64,000 nucleotides of DNA from Ndongobacter massiliensis. Its GTDB lineage: Bacteria; Bacillota; Clostridia; Tissierellales; Peptoniphilaceae. Within the stretch, counting starts at the first letter, position 1. Each line of letters starts with the position of its first letter. Shown here in pieces: positions 16,089 to 23,573 of this stretch. The stretch lies in the NCBI RefSeq assembly GCF_900120375.1, contig NZ_LT635480.1, positions 682,001 through 746,000 on the forward strand, given 5' to 3'. The translations under genes and the position numbers were made by a program. Under the pieces are notes generated by a model that saw only the letters and a program-made list of their open reading frames with translations, was not told the DNA's origin and did no database searches.

Positions 16089-17378
16089 ATGCAATCACCG
16101 TATAAAAACTATTTTTCACTTTCGCCGCAAGCGCTCCGTGCGGTTTCCCAAGCGGAGGAATGTCTGTCTGAACGCTTTCGTTCCCTGGAATCGATTCGTA
16201 CGCACAATCAGTGCAAGGTCTTAGCCGCTTTTCAAAAAAATGAACTGGCGCAGGCAGATTTCTTTTCGGCGACTGGGTACGGCTATGGCGACACCGGTCG
16301 GGAAAAAACCGAACGTATCTTTCGCGACGTATTTTACGCGGAAGATGCAGTTGTGCGCCCTTCGATTGCTTCGGGGACGCACGCGCTTTCCACGGTTCTA
16401 TTTTCGCTTTTGCAGCCGGGTGATTTTCTGCTCGCGGCCACGGGCGACCCCTATGATACGCTGCAGGAAGTGATCGGACTGCGGGGGGATGAGGTTGGAA
16501 CCTTGTTGGAAAAAGGTATACGGTATCAATCCTGTGCACTTTTGGACGACGGGAAAATTGACTATGATGCCTTGGAAAAAGCGCTGTCTGACGCTCCGAA
16601 GCTGGTCGAGTTCCAACGCTCCACCGGGTATAGCCACCGGCGTGCCTTCACCATTGAAGAATTGGAAAAAGCGATGGCATTTGTGCGTGCCCGCGCGCCG
16701 GAAGCGATTTTGATGGTGGACAATTGTTATGGTGAGTTTACGGACCGGCGCGAGCCCATTGAAGTTGGAGCGGATATTATTGCCGGATCCCTAATCAAGA
16801 ATCCGGGCGGCGGCATTGCCGTTTCGGGTGGCTATATTGCCGGACGAAAAGACCTCGTTGCGCGCTGCATCAATCACTTGACGGCACCGGGGCTGGGGAA
16901 GGAGACAGGGCTCACTTTCGGAACGACACGCACCACTTTGCAGGGATTTTTTCTTGCCCCCCATATCACGGTGGAAGCGATGAAAGGGGCGTTGCTCTTC
17001 GGCGAAGTATTCCATCAAGAGGGGTACAGAGTGGTGCCCGACGTTGACGATCCGCGCAGCGACATTATCCAAGCCATTGATTTGGGCGATGCGGATAAGG
17101 TCGTCGCCTTCTGCCGCGGCGTGCAGGCGGCGGCCAGCGTAGGTTCCACCGTCACGCCGTATCCCTGGGATATGCCCGGTTACAGCGATCCGGTGGTGAT
17201 GGCCTCCGGTGGATTTATCGACGGTTCTTCGATTGAGGTGAGCGCGGATGGTCCTATGCGCCCTCCGTATACGGTATACTATCAGGGGGGCTTGGTATAT
17301 GAACAGGCGAAATTAGCAGCCATGCGCGCGCTGGAAGCTGTGTGGCAATGCGGCGCCGAAGGAAGGCAGAATTTCTAA
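16089..17378 (+). CDS. Methionine gamma-lyase family PLP enzyme (aluminium-resistance/YnbB type)
   Basis: A 429-residue fold-type I PLP enzyme of the Cys/Met metabolism group that older annotations call aluminium resistance protein. FFSATGYGYGDTGREKTERIF and VRPSIASGTHALSTVLF are hallmark stretches of the YnbB subgroup. The PLP lysine is in GSLIKNPGGGIA (K237). The family lies next to miaA in many Firmicutes, but no substrate is established. Three in-frame starts exist: TTG 16068, ATG 16077 and ATG 16089. I prefer 16089 because GAGGA is six bases upstream. Confidence 0.9.
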   Translation: MQSPYKNYFSLSPQALRAVSQAEECLSERFRSLESIRTHNQCKVLAAFQKNELAQADFFSATGYGYGDTGREKTERIFRDVFYAEDAVVRPSIASGTHALSTVLFSLLQPGDFLLAATGDPYDTLQEVIGLRGDEVGTLLEKGIRYQSCALLDDGKIDYDALEKALSDAPKLVEFQRSTGYSHRRAFTIEELEKAMAFVRARAPEAILMVDNCYGEFTDRREPIEVGADIIAGSLIKNPGGGIAVSGGYIAGRKDLVARCINHLTAPGLGKETGLTFGTTRTTLQGFFLAPHITVEAMKGALLFGEVFHQEGYRVVPDVDDPRSDIIQAIDLGDADKVVAFCRGVQAAASVGSTVTPYPWDMPGYSDPVVMASGGFIDGSSIEVSADGPMRPPYTVYYQGGLVYEQAKLAAMRALEAVWQCGAEGRQNF

Positions 17379-17416
17379 GGGCAGCGGGTATCGTTGCTTC
17401 TCTGCAGGAGTCAAAT

Positions 17417-18181
17417 ATGGAGCAAAACTACGACCGGTTGATTGAAATCAGTTTGGACATCGGAATCGGCATTTTGCAGGCGGGCGGGCGCGTTTCCCGC
17501 GTTGAAGACACGATTCATCGCATTTTATCTGCCTATGGCCTGCAAAAAATCGGTGTATTTAATATTCCTTCCCTCATTGAAGTCAACGCGCAGACGCCGG
17601 ACGGCAAAAGCCTGGTTCGATTGCGCCGTATTCAGAACAACGGGGCAATTCATCTGATTGCATTGGAGAAATGGAATGCCCTGTCGCGGTGGATCTGTGC
17701 CGAATGTCCCGAAACGGAGAAAATCGACCGCCGCCTGCGCGCCTTACAGTCGGAGTTACAAAAGCCGATGGTGGGGCAGTACCAAGGAAATATTTTAGTA
17801 GCCATCGGCTTTACCTTATTTTTCGGCGGCACCCTAATGGACATTCCGGCGGTTATTCCGCTTGCTTGCATGATCAGCTTTTTGGACGCCAAGGGGCTTT
17901 ATAAAAACCAAAATCGGCTGCTCTTTTACTTCCTCTGTTCGTTTTTTACCGGATTATTGGGTTGGTTTCTCGTTCGCTTCGGTATCGGACAAAATTTGGA
18001 CCAAATTCTCATCGGCTGCATTATGATTACTATTCCGGGCATTGCAATTACGTATGCCGCCCTTGATATGTTGTTGGGGGACACGATTACGGGGCTTCTC
18101 TCCCTCGCGGAATCGTTGCTTACCGCAGCCAGCATTGCCGCCGGATTTCTTTTGTCTCTGAAAGCGGGGGCGTTCCTATGA
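17417..18181 (+). CDS. ThrE-family exporter, N-terminal-type subunit (YjjP-like), copy 1
   Basis: A 254-residue protein of the Thr/Ser exporter (DUF1212) family. The soluble N-terminal part contains ILQAGGRVSRVEDTIHRIL, the conserved amphipathic region proposed to be catalytic or gating. It is followed from about residue 120 by five hydrophobic segments. In split systems such as this, it pairs with the small YjjB-type protein encoded next. ATG 17417 follows CAGGAG; a start at 17342 would overlap the PLP enzyme gene and has no ribosome site. The cargo is inferred (threonine/serine, or small carboxylates in the YjjPB branch). A diverged second pair lies at 20005-21322. Confidence 0.88.
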   Translation: MEQNYDRLIEISLDIGIGILQAGGRVSRVEDTIHRILSAYGLQKIGVFNIPSLIEVNAQTPDGKSLVRLRRIQNNGAIHLIALEKWNALSRWICAECPETEKIDRRLRALQSELQKPMVGQYQGNILVAIGFTLFFGGTLMDIPAVIPLACMISFLDAKGLYKNQNRLLFYFLCSFFTGLLGWFLVRFGIGQNLDQILIGCIMITIPGIAITYAALDMLLGDTITGLLSLAESLLTAASIAAGFLLSLKAGAFL

Positions 18182-18642
18182 TAACAAAATTCCTGCAACT
18201 TCTTTACGCAATGATCGGAGCGCTCGGCTTTTCGATTCTGTTTCGCTCCAAACGCGACTATATCCCTTTTATCGTTTTGAATGCCGCGCTTTCCTGGGGT
18301 GTTTATTTGCTGAGCAATTCTCGCTTCGGAGATTTTACGGCGAATATCCTCGCCACGGCCTTTTGTGCCCTTTTTTCCGGCATTGCCGCACGATTTTTGA
18401 AGGCGCCAACCATCGTTCTGCTGACGCCTTCTGCGGTACCGATGATCCCGGGCGGACGATTGTATTACACGATGTATTATGCATTGCAGCATGACGGAAC
18501 ATTGTGTTTATCATGGCTGCTCTCGACATTGAGTGCGGTATTTGCCATGGCGATCGGCATTGCTTTGGCGGAGATCTTTTTCCGCCTCTACGGCGCCAAA
18601 ATCAATCGCGGCATTGCACGTTGGAAGGGGGAAAGGGCATGA
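18178..18642 (+). CDS. ThrE-family exporter, C-terminal-type subunit (YjjB-like), copy 1
   Basis: A 154-residue membrane protein of the DUF3815/YjjB group with about four hydrophobic segments. Family patterns are ALGFSILFRSKRDYIPFIVL near the N-terminus and the LTPSAVPMIPGGRLYYTMYY loop around residue 85. It should form the membrane partner of the product encoded just upstream, whose stop it overlaps in an ATGA. queH starts inside its 3' end. The arrangement mirrors the second pair downstream. Confidence 0.88.
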   Translation: MITKFLQLLYAMIGALGFSILFRSKRDYIPFIVLNAALSWGVYLLSNSRFGDFTANILATAFCALFSGIAARFLKAPTIVLLTPSAVPMIPGGRLYYTMYYALQHDGTLCLSWLLSTLSAVFAMAIGIALAEIFFRLYGAKINRGIARWKGERA

Positions 18643-19295
18643 AACAAAATTATCAGCGGATATTAGAGCACACCTTACAGGAGCTCGCCAAGCAAAATCA
18701 CGTGCCCACGTTGCTGCTCCACTCCTGCTGTGCCCCCTGTTCCACCTATGTGCTGGAATATCTGGCAAAATCTTTTTCGATCACCGTTTTTTATTACAAT
18801 CCGAACATTTATCCCGCCAAAGAGTACGATTTTCGCGAGCGCGAACAAAGAGAACTCATCGAAAAGATGAATGCGCAGATCAAATATCCGATTCACTTTC
18901 AAAAAGCGCCCTACGATCCGTCCGTGTATTATCAGGCGGTTCAAGGCCATGAATCGGATCCGGAACGCGGGGCTCGTTGTCACATCTGCTATCGTCTGCG
19001 TTTAGTAGCGGCGGCACAGGCAGCAAAAGCGCAGCACTTCGATTATTTTACAACGACATTGTCCATCAGTCCGCATAAAGATGCGCAAGTACTGAATACT
19101 ATCGGAAGGGAAGTAGCGGAACAGGTCGGCGTTGCCTACTTATTTTCGGATTTCAAAAAGAACAACGGTTTTTTGCGTTCCTGTCAGCTGAGTGAACAGT
19201 TTCACATGTATCGACAATCGTACTGTGGTTGTGAATTTTCTATGAATGCGCGGACATCGACAACGGAAGGAATAAATCCGATTGCGAAAAACTGA
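18639..19295 (+). CDS. queH: Epoxyqueuosine reductase QueH
   Basis: Performs the final step of queuosine biosynthesis, reducing epoxyqueuosine to queuosine in tRNA; QueH is the non-cobalamin alternative to QueG. The 218-residue protein has HSCCAPCSTYVLEYL at residues 29-43, YYNPNIYPAKEYDFR, ARCHICYRLRL and the C-terminal SYCGCEFS. These supply the cysteines for the iron-sulfur and metal site of the DUF208 family. ATG 18639 forms an ATGA overlap and follows GGGGGAAAGGGC; the earlier in-frame start at 18504 lies within the exporter gene. Other queuosine genes are not in the window. Confidence 0.93.
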   Translation: MKQNYQRILEHTLQELAKQNHVPTLLLHSCCAPCSTYVLEYLAKSFSITVFYYNPNIYPAKEYDFREREQRELIEKMNAQIKYPIHFQKAPYDPSVYYQAVQGHESDPERGARCHICYRLRLVAAAQAAKAQHFDYFTTTLSISPHKDAQVLNTIGREVAEQVGVAYLFSDFKKNNGFLRSCQLSEQFHMYRQSYCGCEFSMNARTSTTEGINPIAKN

Positions 19296-19298
19296 TGC

Positions 19299-19327
19299 TT
19301 GACATCGAACAAATGTTCCCTTATACT
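19299..19327 (+). promoter_or_regulatory. Sigma-A promoter of yneA
   Basis: TTGACA (19299-19304), a 17-base spacer and TATACT (19322-19327). The -35 box begins four bases after the queH stop. A LexA box fills most of the spacer, so repression by promoter occlusion is expected. Confidence 0.88.
19306..19319 (+). promoter_or_regulatory. LexA box 1
   Basis: CGAACAAATGTTCC matches the Firmicute SOS box pattern CGAAC-N4-GTTCG at all but the last base. It lies between the -35 and -10 boxes. Confidence 0.88.
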
Positions 19328-19335
19328 GAACTCAT

Positions 19336-19349
19336 CAAACAAATGTTCG
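19336..19349 (+). promoter_or_regulatory. LexA box 2
   Basis: CAAACAAATGTTCG, the mirror-type partial match of box 1, placed just downstream of the expected transcription start. The 30-base centre-to-centre distance (about three helical turns) would put two LexA dimers on the same DNA face. Confidence 0.82.
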
Positions 19350-19363
19350 ATTAAGGAGGCATT

Positions 19364-19672
19364 ATGAAAACTTACCGCATTGTTTCGACAAAAAGATTTT
19401 ATACGTTTCTCGTGGGCGTCGTTGTCGTTTTATCGCTTCTGCTGGCATTTCTTACGAGCCTTTTCTTTCACCGCCCGACACTTGGGGCGCCGGAAGTTGC
19501 CAAAGAGACCATTTTAGTAAAAAGGGGAGACACGCTTTGGACGATTGCCGAACCCATCGCGGCGCGCAGGAACGTCGATATTCGTGATGTCGTACAGACA
19601 ATTTCGGATTATAATGATTTACAAACCTCGTTGATTCAACCGGGACAATCCATCGAAGTGCCGCTGTATTAG
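19364..19672 (+). CDS. yneA: LysM-domain cell-division suppressor YneA-like
   Basis: YneA is the SOS-induced division inhibitor of Bacillus: a single-span membrane protein with an external LysM domain. This 102-residue product has a basic N-terminus, one membrane segment (about residues 13-32) and a LysM-like domain (about 47-101) with LVKRGDTLWTIAE and IQPGQSIEVPLY. ATG 19364 follows AAGGAGGCATT. Two LexA boxes on its promoter support the role independently of the weak sequence conservation of YneA proteins. In Bacillus it sits beside lexA; no lexA is in this window. Confidence 0.85.
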   Translation: MKTYRIVSTKRFYTFLVGVVVVLSLLLAFLTSLFFHRPTLGAPEVAKETILVKRGDTLWTIAEPIAARRNVDIRDVVQTISDYNDLQTSLIQPGQSIEVPLY

Positions 19673-19798
19673 TGCCTGCCCCTCACACGAGGGCTTGAGT
19701 ACAGGGGCGATGACCGCAAGCCGCACCTCCTACGGGGGCGTGAGCATTTCTCACAGCGGATCCGGCTGCCGGTTGCCTGCACCCCAGGGGCTGAGGCA
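19673..19798 (+). ncRNA. Unassigned structured RNA-like element between yneA and tRNA-Leu
   Basis: About 126 bases that can fold as a closed multi-branch structure. The outer stem pairs TGCCTGCCCCT (19673-19683) with AGGGGCTGAGGCA (19786-19798). Inside are GAGG-GCTTG against CAAGC-CGCA-CCTC, a GTGAG-CATTT-CTCAC hairpin and a CCGG-CTG-CCGG hairpin. It starts directly after the yneA stop and has no T-run, so it is not a simple terminator. I could not match it to SRP RNA, 6S RNA or a riboswitch class from memory. It might instead be a DNA-level repeat element. The strand is assumed from the neighbours. Confidence 0.4.
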
Positions 19799-19810
19799 AA
19801 GAAATGGCAG

Positions 19811-19839
19811 TTGACAATCAAAAAAAAACAATATACAAT
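19811..19839 (+). promoter_or_regulatory. Promoter of tRNA-Leu
   Basis: TTGACA (19811-19816), a 17-base spacer with an A tract, and TACAAT (19834-19839). The -10 box ends 12 bases before the mature tRNA 5' end. Confidence 0.85.
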
Positions 19840-19851
19840 GACCTAGTGCCT

Positions 19852-19937
19852 GCGGATGTGGCGGAATGGCAGACGCGCCAGTTTCAGGGACTGGTGGCCG
19901 CAAGGTCGTGGGGGTTCAACTCCCTTCATCCGCACCA
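19852..19937 (+). tRNA. tRNA-Leu (anticodon CAG)
   Basis: An 86-base class II tRNA with encoded CCA. The acceptor stem GCGGATG pairs with CATCCGC. The anticodon stem CCAGT/ACTGG closes the loop TTCAGGG, giving anticodon CAG for codon CUG. There is a long variable arm (TGGCCGCAAGGTCGTG), and the T loop is TTCAACT. Long-arm class and anticodon agree with leucine. Confidence 0.96.
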
Positions 19938-19939
19938 GA

Positions 19940-19973
19940 AAAGCGCTGAAACTGTAGTTTTCAGTGCTTTTTT
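19940..19973 (+). terminator. Terminator of tRNA-Leu
   Basis: AAAGCGCTGAAAAC-type stem (19941-19952) pairs with GTTTTCAGTGCTT (about 19957-19968), followed by a run of six T. It closes the single-gene tRNA transcript. Confidence 0.85.
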
Positions 19974-20004
19974 CGTACCGGAAAATAACGAGATAGGAAA
20001 TGCG

Positions 20005-20847
20005 ATGAATAAGAAACCGTGCGCACCGGTGCCGAATGCGCAAAAAATCGAAACTTCACAGTTTGAACTGGCAGAAGCGTGGCCCTCAAAGGCGCATCGC
20101 ATTATGGATGTGGCGGTGCTTGCCGGTGCGATTCTGGCGCAGAGCGGGGCGGAAACGTACCGCGTGGAAGATACCATGGAACGTATCCTACGTTTGGAAC
20201 CGAACCGGGAGGTGGATGTCGTTTCCTTGATGACGGGGTTGTACGTGACGCGCACGGAGGAAGACGGCTCCTATATCAGCGTCGTGCACCGGATTCGGAG
20301 GCGCGCCATCGACTTGGGCAAAATTGACGAGGTAAACCGCATTTCGAGAAACCTTGCAAACGGCGCCTGTACCATCGAAGAAGGCTATCGCGCACTTCGC
20401 GCGGTGGAGCTGCGTCCGCAGCAGCAAAAACGGATGGAGTTGTTGGAGATCGTCGCTGGCGTCGCCTTTGCCGTCATGCTCGGCTCCGGTTGGCTTGAAA
20501 CGCTCTTCGCCATTCCGGCGGCAATGGCGCTCATCGCATCCCAGCGACTTTTGCGCTCCGCAGTGCTCGGAAATTTTGTGCCGACATTTTTTCAGTCGCT
20601 TTTCACTACCTTTCTGATCGGTCTCAGCGCACGACTGGTTCCCGACATTGATCCGCAGCGGCTGACTTCGGCGGTGTTGATGATCTTGTTTCCCGGAACG
20701 ACGCTTACCAGCGGCATTCGCGATATGATCCGCGGCGATTATTTGGCAGGCGGCGGGAATTTGCTCCACGCACTGGTGACATCCTCTGCTTTGGCAATCG
20801 GTGCGGGCGCCGGATTCTTTTTAGGAGGGGGCTATCATGGCTTGTAA
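20005..20847 (+). CDS. ThrE-family exporter, N-terminal-type subunit (YjjP-like), copy 2
   Basis: A 280-residue DUF1212 protein, the counterpart of copy 1 at 17417. The conserved segment appears as AILAQSGAETYRVEDTMERIL (about residues 48-68), after a roughly 25-residue N-terminal extension that copy 1 lacks. About five hydrophobic segments follow from residue 150, including VLMILFPGTTLTSGIRDMIRG. ATG 20005 follows AGGAAATGCG and lies downstream of the tRNA terminator. The frame is open further upstream through the tRNA, which is coincidental. It overlaps its partner gene by 11 bases. Confidence 0.88.
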   Translation: MNKKPCAPVPNAQKIETSQFELAEAWPSKAHRIMDVAVLAGAILAQSGAETYRVEDTMERILRLEPNREVDVVSLMTGLYVTRTEEDGSYISVVHRIRRRAIDLGKIDEVNRISRNLANGACTIEEGYRALRAVELRPQQQKRMELLEIVAGVAFAVMLGSGWLETLFAIPAAMALIASQRLLRSAVLGNFVPTFFQSLFTTFLIGLSARLVPDIDPQRLTSAVLMILFPGTTLTSGIRDMIRGDYLAGGGNLLHALVTSSALAIGAGAGFFLGGGYHGL

Positions 20848-21322
20848 CGGGTTTTCTTTTTGGCTTACCGTACTCGGTGCCGGCGTCGCTACTTCCGCCT
20901 GCGCCTTGATTCTCGGCTTGCGCCAGAAGATGCCCGTCTTTTACGTATTCTTTGCGGGTGCGGCGGGCTGGGGCATTCAATCCGCGATGATTCACCGCTT
21001 TGGCGACAGTTCCGCGATTTTGCTGGTTGCTACCGTGCTGGCGACAGCGGGTGTCTCCGTATTTACACAAGTCGGGGCGCGCTTGTTTCGCACTCCGGTG
21101 ACGGTGCTCTTAATTCCCAGTCTTTTTCCCATCGTTCCCGGTGCCTTGTTGTATCGCATGGCCTTCGCCTTTTTTGTCGGGGATGTACAGACGGCAAGCA
21201 CCTGCGGCATACAGGCACTGCTGACATCCGGCGGCATTGCTCTGGGGATTTTATCTATTGAAAGTTTTGTGCTCGGCGGGCGCATCCTCCGCGGGCGATT
21301 TGGGCGCCGACAGATGCGCTAA
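20837..21322 (+). CDS. ThrE-family exporter, C-terminal-type subunit (YjjB-like), copy 2
   Basis: A 161-residue membrane protein with about four hydrophobic segments. GLRQKMPVFYVFFAGAAGWG and the loop LIPSLFPIVPGALLYRM match the DUF3815/YjjB pattern and align with the copy 1 loop MIPGGRLYYTM. It starts inside the upstream partner gene after GGAGGGGGCTATC. Its last 24 codons overlap the opposite-strand recombinase gene. Together with the preceding gene it would form a second complete split exporter. Confidence 0.87.
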   Translation: MACNGFSFWLTVLGAGVATSACALILGLRQKMPVFYVFFAGAAGWGIQSAMIHRFGDSSAILLVATVLATAGVSVFTQVGARLFRTPVTVLLIPSLFPIVPGALLYRMAFAFFVGDVQTASTCGIQALLTSGGIALGILSIESFVLGGRILRGRFGRRQMR

Positions 21323-22264
21323 CGGATTTTTCTGGACGGCATCGCGAATTTGTTCATCTTCCACATGGGTGTAGATTTGCGTTGTAGCGACGGAGGCATG
21401 GCCCAAAATGCGCTGCAAAGTGCGTATGTCGACGCCTTCGCGATAGAGCAGGGTGGCGGCGGTATGGCGCAGTTTATGCGTGGAGTATACACCAGTATCA
21501 AATCCCGCTTCGCGGAGAAAGTGTTCGATACGATGCTGCACCGCGCGCGGACTCATGCGAGATTTCCGCGAGGAAAGGAAAAGGGCGTTTTCCTCCGGCA
21601 GGTTCGGTCGAATGGCCAAGTAGCGTTGCAGCGCCTCGCGGCAGGATTCGGTCAGGTAGACAGTGCGTTCCTTATTGCCTTTGCCGATGACGGTGAAGCG
21701 ATCTTCGCGCAAGACACCGAGGTTCATACCGCACAATTCGCTCAAGCGGATTCCGGTCGTGAGAAAAGTGACCAGTATTGCCACATCGCGCGCTTGAAAA
21801 AAGCGATTTTCCTGCTTTGCCGCCGTTTCAATCAGATGAAGCGCTTCGGGCAGCGTCAAATACACCGGATGTCGTTTTTTTACTTTCGGAGTTTGCAGGC
21901 GCGCCGCCGGATTTTTATCCAGCAGCAACACCGTATTGGCAAGGTAATCGAAAAAAGTGCGAATCGAAACCGTCTTCCGGGCGCGCGTCGTAGGCGAATC
22001 CCCCCGTTCCAGATCCGTATAGGCAAGATAGGCGTGCAGATCCGTCAATTCAACGGATTTTAGGTCGTCAATGCGCATTTCGGTAATGTCGACGGCTTCC
22101 AAAGCGATGGCACTCCATTTTTTCCGATGTAGTCGTTTTTCAATAAAGCGTAGAAAGATCCCCAGATCGTAGGCATACTCGCGTATGGTGCTCGAAGACA
22201 GGGCGCGAACCGTGCGCAGATAGTTTAAGTAATCTTCCAAAAATGGGGGAAAGTCCTCGTACAT
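21251..22264 (-). CDS. Tyrosine recombinase, XerC/XerD type
   Basis: A 337-residue integrase-family recombinase with an N-terminal SAM-like core-binding domain (about residues 5-110) and a C-terminal catalytic domain. All catalytic residues are visible: R173 (GIRLSEL), K195 (GKGNKER), H263 and R266 (HKLRH), H289 (LGHAS) and the nucleophile Y298 (QIYTH). With no phage or transposon genes nearby, a chromosome-dimer-resolution XerC-like role is likely. A dif site was not recognised. The C-terminal tail after the conserved part (about 19 residues) lies in the antisense overlap with the ThrE gene. It starts 9 bases after the CDF transporter gene stop. Confidence 0.92.
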   Translation of the reverse strand: MYEDFPPFLEDYLNYLRTVRALSSSTIREYAYDLGIFLRFIEKRLHRKKWSAIALEAVDITEMRIDDLKSVELTDLHAYLAYTDLERGDSPTTRARKTVSIRTFFDYLANTVLLLDKNPAARLQTPKVKKRHPVYLTLPEALHLIETAAKQENRFFQARDVAILVTFLTTGIRLSELCGMNLGVLREDRFTVIGKGNKERTVYLTESCREALQRYLAIRPNLPEENALFLSSRKSRMSPRAVQHRIEHFLREAGFDTGVYSTHKLRHTAATLLYREGVDIRTLQRILGHASVATTQIYTHVEDEQIRDAVQKNPLAHLSAPKSPAEDAPAEHKTFNR

Positions 22265-22273
22265 GACGGCTCC

Positions 22274-23443
22274 TTAGTTTTCATGAATATTGAAATCGAC
22301 AGAAATTTGCAATCGATAGTGCGGATGACGCAAGGCGATCTGCTCTTCCATTTCCGTTTGCACCCGTGCGCAGTTGGCATATTCCGAACGCGGAATGAGG
22401 ATATCGAATTGCAGCACGGGCGGATCTTCATTCAAACGCCGGAAATCGTGAATACTGTACGCCGGATTCATTTGTCGCAAGAGCGCCGTCACTTCGCGCT
22501 GCAATCGGTTTGTCTTTGGGTCGTCGGTAATCATGGGATCCATATGAATGGTCAATTGCAGCCCCATGGTCTTTTCAATTTCACGCTCCATACGATCAAT
22601 CAGACGATGGCTCTCCATAATGGGGCGATGGGCGTCTACCTCGACATGAACGGTGACGAATTGGTGCCCCGGACCGTAATCGTGAATCATCAGGTCATGC
22701 ACGCCCAGTACGCCATCATAGCGAAGAAGAGCATTTTCCAACGACTCCACTTCCTGTGCCGAAGGGGCACGTCCGAGCAGATGATTGAGTGTTGACAACA
22801 GAATTTCATAGCCGGATTTCAAGATTAAAACGGCGGCAACGACACCCATCCAACCGTCCAACGTCCATCCGCTCAGACGGGCGACAAAAAGGCTGAGCAG
22901 AATTGCCGCACTGGACAGCACGTCGCTTCGGGCATCCGCGCTCGTGGCATAAAAAAGCTCAGAATGCAGGCGTTTCCCCATTTTCTGATAAAGACTTGAC
23001 AGCCATATTTTCACGCCGATGGAAAACAGGAGCAAAAACACCTGACGCCATTCAAAAAGCTGGGGTTGTGGCGCCAGAATTTTACGTACGGATTCCAAGC
23101 CTAAGTTTATGCCCAAATAGAGAATAAAGAGCGCCACAATACTGGATGCCACGTACTCCACCCGCGCATGACCAAAAGGATGCTGCGGATCGGGCGGCTT
23201 GGAGGCCAAATGAAAACTGAAAAGCGATACTCCTGCGGAAGCGACATCCGAAGCATTGTTAATGCCGTCCCCGAGAATGGCAACAGAGTTGGTAAGCAAA
23301 CCGACGATGACTTTGGAAACGGCGAGCAGAACATTTACTGCGATGCCGAGCAGACTCATGGCATTGCCGTAACGCGCGCGCTGCTGCAGCGGCGTAAGCG
23401 CATCAAAATTGGGATTCAATCGTTTGATAAGAAAGTCAATCAT
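22274..23443 (-). CDS. Cation diffusion facilitator family transporter
   Basis: A 389-residue membrane exporter of divalent metal ions driven by proton antiport. Six hydrophobic segments fall in the first 210 residues. Metal-site residues appear in SVAILGDGINNASDVASAG (second helix) and SADARSDVLSSAAIL (fifth helix), with PFGHARVEYVAS between. The cytoplasmic C-terminal domain is longer than usual and includes histidine-rich stretches such as DYGPGHQFVTVHVEVDAHRP. The DG/DxxxD pattern resembles Mn/Fe-type rather than HDxxD Zn-type CDFs, so the metal is uncertain. The start at 23443 follows AGGAGGGTACC; an upstream frame to 23614 overlaps the divergent promoter and is rejected. Confidence 0.92.
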   Translation of the reverse strand: MIDFLIKRLNPNFDALTPLQQRARYGNAMSLLGIAVNVLLAVSKVIVGLLTNSVAILGDGINNASDVASAGVSLFSFHLASKPPDPQHPFGHARVEYVASSIVALFILYLGINLGLESVRKILAPQPQLFEWRQVFLLLFSIGVKIWLSSLYQKMGKRLHSELFYATSADARSDVLSSAAILLSLFVARLSGWTLDGWMGVVAAVLILKSGYEILLSTLNHLLGRAPSAQEVESLENALLRYDGVLGVHDLMIHDYGPGHQFVTVHVEVDAHRPIMESHRLIDRMEREIEKTMGLQLTIHMDPMITDDPKTNRLQREVTALLRQMNPAYSIHDFRRLNEDPPVLQFDILIPRSEYANCARVQTEMEEQIALRHPHYRLQISVDFNIHEN

Positions 23444-23524
23444 GGTACCCTCCTGAAGTCCTATTCTACCATGTTTTGCAGAAGGCGTTCCTCGAGATCG
23501 GTTCAGAATGTTGAGCGATGCAAT

Positions 23525-23554
23525 TTGAGAAGAGGCCGATAAGTTTGCTATAAT
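23525..23554 (+). promoter_or_regulatory. Promoter of the GIY-YIG-like/MoxR/DUF58/transglutaminase operon
   Basis: TTGAGA (23525-23530), an 18-base spacer and TATAAT (23549-23554). AAAGGAGG follows shortly before the ATG at 23574. A TAGAAT sequence on the opposite strand at 23463-23468 could serve the divergent CDF gene but lacks a good -35. Confidence 0.8.
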
Positions 23555-23573
23555 TGATAAAAAGGAGGCTCTT

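Noticed and set aside
19673-19798. Structured element considered as SRP RNA, 6S RNA, c-di-GMP or c-di-AMP riboswitch
   Set aside because: The conserved SRP GGAA loop region is absent, the length is too short for 6S RNA, and riboswitch core motifs do not line up; it also precedes a tRNA promoter rather than a coding gene.
19804-20004. Upstream extension of the second YjjP-like gene through the tRNA
   Set aside because: It would translate the tRNA-Leu gene and its terminator; ATG 20005 has its own ribosome site.
21350-22063. 237-codon plus-strand frame opposite the tyrosine recombinase
   Set aside because: The minus strand carries all recombinase catalytic residues; this frame is its shadow.
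21251-22264. Tyrosine recombinase as a sign of an integrated phage or island
   Set aside because: No phage, conjugation or attachment-site repeats next to tRNA-Leu were seen; the XerC/XerD-like architecture fits a housekeeping role.
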